From contig PUFA01000034.1 of assembly GCA_003508835.1 (NCBI GenBank), forward strand, positions 7,714,501-7,778,500: a stretch of DNA of 64,000 nt. The letters run 5' to 3'. Position numbers and translations under genes: made by a program. The notes beneath the pieces are model-generated. The model ran no database searches and was not told the DNA's origin. It saw nothing but the letters and a program-made list of their open reading frames with translations. Positions 58,380-64,000 of this stretch are shown in pieces; the stretch's first letter is position 1, and each line of letters begins with the position of its first letter. The DNA comes from Eonycteris spelaea. Lineage: Eukaryota; Chordata; Mammalia; Chiroptera; Pteropodidae.

Positions 58380-59222
58380 AAAGATAAATAATAAAAAATA
58401 TATTAAAATTTTCATTAAAACCATAGATATCACCACTCCAAATGTCACATAATTAATTCCCTATTCACAAACTATTTTCAAACCAAATGGAATATAAACT
58501 TATTTAGTTTAGTCATTTTGTAAGACCAACTTACAAAACATACATCACACTGAAAAATCATATGAGTTTCATAGAGAATTAATTTGTTACTGCACTGATG
58601 ATTATTTTTTTACCACCTGAAGGAATAGCATGGAGCAAGAAATGCAAAAACAATTAAAAAATAATTTCTTTGAGCATAAGTATAGATGTAAAAGTAAAAA
58701 CTTTTAAAATCATTTTCATTGTTTTTAGTATATAAACAAGAAAAGAAGAGGCTATGGAGAGCTGTAAGTAGCAGCTGCCTCAGTCGGTCTTAGCTTCTTT
58801 GTGCTCAGCTGTATTTTCTGACTTTTCTGTAATAAAGCTGTAATAAAAGATGAAGCATATTATAAAAGTTATTTATAAATAAAAATACTGTCATTGTTTT
58901 AGTTAAATTTTACCAAAAGATGTCCTTCAAAATAAAGCCAGCTTCTCCATGATTTTAGGCAGACTGATAAAAATTCCAATTTGGGAATTTGAAGTCAAGA
59001 GAAATTTGGTCAGACTAAGCAAGGAACATACAAAGCAAGTCTTTTCAAAGAAACTAAGCCATTTATGTGTTTTTGACTAGATTTTCTTTTTTCAGCTTTT
59101 TGGTGGTCACTGGGACTCAGCCTAAATTACAGAATGCTTTTAGAGAAATGTTTTTTTCTCATTTTAAACTGATGTTTTCCAAATAATCTGTAATTAGAAC
59201 ACTGTATTCAGTGCTTCAAACA
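58380..59222. other. Unclassified AT-rich stretch
   Basis: No feature could be supported. Confidence 0.45.
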
Positions 59223-59224
59223 CA

Positions 59225-59435
59225 AACATAGGTTCTTCCTGGGTCTCCGGCCCACTGACCACAGATCTTGAAACTTGCCAACCTCCATGATCACATAAAT
59301 CAATTTCTTATAATACATAACTTTTAATATTTACTATTTATAATTAATCCTCTTATTTTAGAGATATATATATCTATATCTCCATCCATCATTTTGGTGC
59401 TGGTTCCTTGGAGAACTCTGACTAACTGAGACATA
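59225..59435 (+). mobile_element. MaLR/ERVL-like LTR, 3' end
   Basis: 'ccaacctccatgatcacataaatcaatttc', an AT-rich '(ta)n' region and the terminal 'ggttccttggagaactctgactaact' (59402-59427) match LTR ends of the form 'tctggagaaccctgactaatac'. Confidence 0.6.
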
Positions 59436-59639
59436 CCAGATTCAAGGAAATATAAGCCCAAAGATGAAAAACCCAGATCATGCTATTTCTCAACTCTTAG
59501 AAGTGGCTTCTCCTGATAGAAAAGCGTATATCACAACTAGAAAAATGATTTAAACACACACTCTAACACTTTTACTAGAACTATCACTGAGAAATCTGGC
59601 TACGTTAGCTTTATTTTTCTTATTCGTGTCACATATTTT

Positions 59640-59815
59640 TTAATGAGCCTCAAATTTGTCGTATAAAATGGCAACTGGAGCTCACTCTGCTTCCTTCCGT
59701 CTGTGTATACGGGCAGATATAAGGTGTATATGAAGATTTGCTTATAAATAAACAGATTTGCTAGACCTGAGACGAGACTGATTTTCTAACACGTATCCTT
59801 CCAGCCGTGGCAGCT
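59640..59815 (+). mobile_element. Possible ERV LTR fragment
   Basis: A TATA-like 'tataaaa' (59662-59668) is followed by 'gagctcactctgcttcc' and AATAAA (59747-59752), then 'gagacgagactgattttctaaca'. This spacing is like U3-R-U5 of a class I LTR, but the 5' part is not found. It is a relic without genes. Confidence 0.4.
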
Positions 59816-60149
59816 AACAGCAACCACAAACGGAAAACACACACGTTTTTTGCAGGTGAACTGTGGGTTCAAATACCAGCCAAGCAGTACTTGGGGTAGA
59901 TGTGTCAGGACTGACAATTGCTTTGCTCAATTCAGTTGCAATTGGCAAAGGAAGGGTTTTAATAAAATCTTCCTGACATTGGAGTGGGGGAACAGAACAA
60001 TATTATGAAAAAGAGCTTATCTTGCCACTCATGAGGGAAGTGGAAGACGTGAACATATCTGGGAAACTGGTAATTTTTTAAGGGGGAGATTGAGAGCCTG
60101 ATTTAAACTTTCAGAAAAAAAGAACAATTTCGTGCTAAGGTGGTAGGTA

Positions 60150-60600
60150 GCTAGTCAGACATGAGTGACAGGGGAACAAAAGAATAGGGATCCAGCCCAG
60201 AGAAGGCCCAAAGAACACCCTGATGGAAGTAGAATTCTGGGTATGCACATGCGCATTGGGCAAAGAGTTATATAGCAGCCAGGTGTCAATCAAAATGACC
60301 TCACTTGCCAATCACCTCGAAATGCCTTTGGAACCACCCCATCACGGCCCAAATATAAGGCAGAAATTCCCACTTCTCGGCCCTTTTCTTTTGCCCTCTT
60401 GTTGTGGTGGTGGTGGTTATTACAGCACTCTGTTGCAGCGCTCATCTCTGGGACCATGTGCCTCCTTGGGGAATGCTTTGTCTTTATCTATATGCCTCCT
60501 TGGGGCATTCTTTGTCTTTCTAAAATATACTTTTAATAAAACTGTTAAATCTCAATGACCTGTGATTCTTCGCTAAGGGAAAATGCTAACTACACTTCTG
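60150..60600 (+). mobile_element. Solo ERV LTR (class I-like)
   Basis: CCAAT at 60308-60312, a TATA-type 'aaatataagg' at 60351-60360 and AATAAA at 60535-60540, followed by 'gttaaatctcaatgacctgtg', give a U3-R-U5 layout. A 35-bp tandem duplication lies between promoter and poly(A) signal (60456-60525). No gag, pol or env sequence adjoins it, so it appears to be a solo LTR. A 111-codon ORF inside is incidental. Exact termini and TSD are not resolved. Confidence 0.6.
60456..60525 (+). repeat. 35-bp tandem duplication in the LTR
   Basis: 'tgcctccttggggaatgctt' with 'tgtctttatcta' is repeated as 'tgcctccttggggcattctt' with 'tgtctttctaaa'. The copies differ at a few positions. Confidence 0.8.
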
Positions 60601-60739
60601 AGCAGTATTATTTCTCTCCCTCCCCGCTGCCATTGAGGCCACACGGAACACTGATTGGCCCCAAAGGTGACAAAGGGGATAAAGAGATAAAGAAAACACA
60701 TGCAAATAAATGGACAGCAGAAATTTTAGCATAGCAATA

Positions 60740-60872
60740 CTTTTCTATGCATGCCTCATTTGACGCTTACATCTCCATGAGGACGTAGTAATGGTTCTGT
60801 TTTACAAATATGAACTGTGAGGGTTGGAGGTTTCAGTCATTTTAGAATCCTAGACTCCAAATCTGGGCACCA
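60740..60872 (-). repeat. MIR fragment
   Basis: 'gcctcatttgacgcttacatctccatgagg', 'tggttctgttttacaaatatgaactg' and 'gactccaaatctgggcacc' are reversed MIR. Confidence 0.6.
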
Positions 60873-61773
60873 CACACACTGCATCCGTGTTTCAATGTTC
60901 TGTTTTTCCTGGCCATTCTCGTTGCATTCATTACCTTCCGTGCAGCTCCAAGACAATACTAATTGTGTTCTTCCCAATAAAAGTACATTATGATATAACC
61001 CATGGTGTAGACTTTTTCTCTCTCTTTGTCCCTCTGAGATGTTCACTGTGTATGCAATGATTCATCATGGCGTAGACCACGTGAGGCCTCCATGTGACTG
61101 ACTGGGAAGGAAAAAGAGGGCTGTCCCCACTGCCTCTTAGTCACTGCCTCATACCTTTGGCTGAACCAACCTTGCACAGTATTTCTTAAAGAATTAAGCC
61201 AAAGCCTGCAAAGAAAGCAAAAGATGGGTAGAAGAACCATTTGGTACATGGGGCTTTTTTTTTTTTTAATTTGAACTCGAGGGCCTTTAAGTGACACCTC
61301 CACTCACCACAACCCCCAGCTGTCTTACACTTGGCTGCCCCTGACATCTGGGCTGCGTCTGTGGCCCCTAAAGGCATTTGAATCTGTAGCTCTTGCAGCA
61401 CGTCTGTACTTCCAGGTCACGGGTGTTCCAAAGCTGTACCAAATAGGGAGTGTAGGGAGATGGCGGTGTGATTAAACCTGGCACCCCTAATCAAGATGCT
61501 CAGTCTTCTTAAACCTCACTCTGGCTAACATTTCTCGCTCCCATGAACAGGGGTTTAGCCCCATGAGGAAGCATTTCAAGCTTTCAGAGGGATGTCCTGT
61601 CTGGGTCTTCCTTTTTTTCTTCTACATCTTCTCTCTCTTTAACCCCTTCTTTCCCTTCTAAAATCCCCTTTCCTTATCTTTCCCAGAACTTCTCACCGCT
61701 CCTTAAAGAATTCATCTAGTAATTAATCTACAGTCCCAGGCATTGAGTGCCAGCGATGTTAATAATAACAATA
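60873..61773. other. Unclassified, with a pyrimidine-rich run
   Basis: A T-run lies at 61256-61268 and a pyrimidine-rich block at 61605-61700. ORFs on the minus strand here are not supported. Confidence 0.4.
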
Positions 61774-61774
61774 G

Positions 61775-61905
61775 TTAATATGGATAGAGTTTACACTATG
61801 TATGTAACATGATGTGCTAAGTGCTTTAGTATTTTATCTGATGCTCAAATACCTTATTAAACCTATTTTACATTGGAAGAAGCTGAAGTTCCAGGTAAAG
61901 CATGA
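61775..61905 (-). repeat. MIR fragment
   Basis: 'tgatgtgctaagtgctttagtat', 'tctgatgctcaaatacctta' and 'cctattttacattggaagaagctgaag' follow the reversed MIR. Confidence 0.55.
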
Positions 61906-62160
61906 CATTCACCGTGCCACCAGGCTATGGGATGCCAATCCAGACCGCCTGTCCTGGACTCTCAACCACATTACCTCTTCTGTAACTTCTGCTTTAAAGA
62001 GGAGAGCACTGAGCTTTTACTCAGGTTATGGAAGTCTACCCAAAGAAGGGGAAGGACTGGGGAGAAGGGAAGGCAGAAGACAGAGAAAGTGGGAGTCTCT
62101 CTCAGGCTGCAACAGCCCCTACTTACCCTCTCCTCTACCTTCTCTGCCCAGAAGCAAACC
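61906..62160. other. Unclassified non-coding stretch
   Basis: Overlapping ORFs at 61814-62285 extend into the adjoining L1 insertion and are not genes. Confidence 0.4.
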
Positions 62161-62394
62161 AAATACATCCACCAACTTGTAAAAATAGTCCCGGGGATGT
62201 AAGGTACAGTGTAGGGAATATAATCAATAATATTGTAATAGCATGTATGGTGCCACGTGGGTACTAGACTTATCAGGGTGATCACTTTATAAGGTGTATA
62301 AATGTCTAATCACTGTCGTATACCTGAAACTGATATAATAGTGTCTGTCAACTGTAATTGGAAAATACATTAAAAAAAATACATCCATCAACTC
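62161..62394 (+). mobile_element. Short 5'-truncated L1 insertion with TSDs
   Basis: Inserted sequence 62179-62376 is an L1 3' tail: 'ggggatgtaaggtacagtg', 'gggaatataatcaataatat', 'tatggtgccacgtgggtact', 'gtataaatgtctaatcactg', 'gtatacctgaaactgatat', then an A-run. The flanks aaatacatccaccaactt (62161-62178) and aaatacatccatcaactc (62377-62394) match 16/18. It is among the younger insertions here, with no coding capacity. Confidence 0.85.
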
Positions 62395-64000
62395 AAAGAC
62401 TCATTTTCTTCTGAAGCTTGGTGTGGGGTGCGGAATAGGAATTCATATTCTTTCCATTAACTTAACTTTGACTTTATTTCTTGCAAAATTAATATCTTAG
62501 TCTGATTAGGCCAAAAAGCATTCACCCTTTTTCCCAGATGACAGCATGAAGCACCCCACGTGAACCTGACAGTGAGCCGAAATCACCTTCCCCAAGAGGA
62601 GAGACGGGGAAGGAAAAGGAGAAGACGTAAGGAAGAGACTCAAGGTTTCCTTTCGTAGTTAACATTATGTCTTTAAAACTACATAAAAGGAGAAAAGAGA
62701 CTCCCAGAAAATGCATCCTGATATTGGATCCTAGGGATCCAGAAATATGTACAGATCTCAAATCTCGTTCTGTCCCTGTGCAACACACAAGGTTGGCTTT
62801 TTTCTTTTTTCTTTCTTTCTTTTTTTTAACGGATACAGGGATTCTGTGGGCCACTGAAGAGAAGAAAAGAAGCCTGTTAAGTGACCTGAGCCTCCTGCGA
62901 CCTGAAAGTAACAGTATGGTAACCACAGAGGCATATAAAAGTAAAATAAATGATGAAGAGAAATAAATAAGGCATACATGCATTTGTACATTTGTAATGT
63001 ATTCAGGGTAAAAACCCATTTGAAGCTAATTGCTAAGCAAATTAACAGACTAACCGAATTGCCTGGAAATTGCTATTTAGTATGGGTAACGTAATGCAGT
63101 GTGTTAAATACAACTATCGTTGACCCGAGAGGAACTTTTGTTAAAGAAGGGGGGAGAAATGATGCCTTTAGCACATTCATTTTTTAATCTCTTTACCATC
63201 TGTTTGGGCGAAAGACTACATAAAGGCTGGTAATCACCGTTATCACTAATTATCTGTCACTAGAAATCTTTTTGAGTTTACCATTAGCATTAAATTTGAA
63301 GCAAGAAGCAAGCTCATTAAATCCTAAACTAGATTTTTATTCTCTATAGAGACATGTAGTTTAAAAGCACCTTTGATGCTCTACTGTGGACTCGTAAGTC
63401 CAAAAATATAGGACTTAAGCCAACTCTGCCTCTGTACATGGAACGGTCTGTGCAGCCCTCGGAGCTGGAAGGCTGTGTAAACTGGGCTCAGACAGGTTCT
63501 GGACTAGTTAGGTTCTATCTGGGTAGCCAGTTACCAGGGAGACTCTGATAATAGAGGTAAGTGCTGGAGGAGACGGCTCCTGGTGTGAATGCCAAAGGCC
63601 TTACAACTCCAAGATTCAGTGGTTCTAGTCCCTGAAAGAGAAAAGTAATATGTGTTCACTGGATAACAAATAAAACTCTTATTCACTTACCTTGTTGCAT
63701 TCACACAAATGCTTGTCACTACTCGGGCCCATGGAAGCTGGGTAAATGTCAGTTTCTGTTGTTGTTTGTAGTTGTAGTGGAGTAGCTGTTAACTTAACTT
63801 TGATTTTTTTCATTGTTTTCTAGCGATCTAATAACTGTTTTGTAAAGTTGAGATTTAGATATTCTAAACTTTTCACTAGCTGACTAAGCAAACTTGTATT
63901 CCAATTGCTTTATGCCTGATTGTTCATTTCATGGCCCGACTTCTCTCTAAACGCACTGTAAAATCAAATTAACCTGATGCTTGACTTGGGAGTCCAAGAA
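62395..64000. other. Unclassified stretch
   Basis: A pyrimidine run (62797-62828, 'ttttttctttctttct') is the only simple repeat. 63020-63110 and 63225-63300 have TAAT/ATTA-rich low-repeat sequence ('gaagctaattgctaagcaaa', 'atcactaattatctgtcact') and may be conserved non-coding DNA. ORFs of up to 165 codons on the minus strand run through the pyrimidine tract and encode lysine repeats, so they are chance. Confidence 0.4.

Noticed and set aside
62522..63019. 165-codon minus-strand ORF
   Set aside because: It crosses a pyrimidine tract that translates to lysine repeats; overlapped by ORFs in other frames and on the other strand.

Overview
The window reads as AT-rich, gene-poor placental-mammal nuclear DNA, intergenic or deep-intronic. 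No open reading frame could be tied to a known protein, and I saw no rRNA, CRISPR array, bacterial-type operon or complete functional tRNA. What can be supported is a dense layer of interspersed repeats of very different ages. The commonest are ancient MIR and L2 copies shared by all mammals. Next come MaLR/ERVL-type LTRs, mostly MLT1-like, with two copies of an LTR16-like element. There are also 3' ends of mammalian L1, a HAL1-like ORF1 relic, hAT-Charlie miniature transposons, one Tigger-like element and simple repeats. Family names come from recognising consensus features by eye, so subfamily assignments are tentative and boundaries are usually good only to 10-30 bp unless a target-site duplication (TSD) is quoted.

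The species is uncertain. The two youngest-looking L1 tails (about 58.13-58.37 kb and 62.18-62.38 kb) are of types I associate with laurasiatherian mammals such as bats, carnivores and horses. No primate Alu, rodent B1/B2, carnivore SINEC, ruminant BovB/ART2, equine ERE or vesper-bat VES element was noticed. The lack of a lineage-specific SINE in 64 kb fits a lineage with quiet SINEs; a pteropodid bat is one guess at low confidence.

Layout. 0-9 kb: L2, an MLT1 LTR, an LTR16-like LTR, an ERVL-type LTR, MIR/L2 copies, and hAT elements that share the target CTCTAGAA. 10-18 kb: Tigger-like and HAL1-like elements, a hAT with its TSD, MIRs, L2, and one exon-like block at 16789-17034. 18-28 kb: sparse MIRs, a hAT, a locally duplicated 125-bp module and an L1 tail. 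28-40 kb: an L1 tail split by an MLT1 LTR, an L2 split by a MIR, a MIR split by an MLT1 LTR, MER5A and further LTRs. 40-48 kb: an AT-rich minisatellite, a homeobox-motif-rich non-coding block (43.2-43.5 kb), MIRs, a hAT and a GC-rich unique stretch. 48-64 kb: L2 and L1 tails, a second LTR16-like copy, a tRNA-Ser half inserted into an L1 tail, two ERV-like solo LTRs with recognisable promoter and polyadenylation motifs, and a short L1 insertion with clear TSDs.

The most interesting points are the tailless 5' half of tRNA-Ser(GCT) inside an L1 tail, reuse of one TCTAGA target by neighbouring hAT elements, the exon-like block with good splice signals and a possible one-base slip, the duplicated module at 22.2/24.4 kb, and the candidate enhancer at 43.2-43.5 kb. 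I found no evidence of a new multi-gene system.
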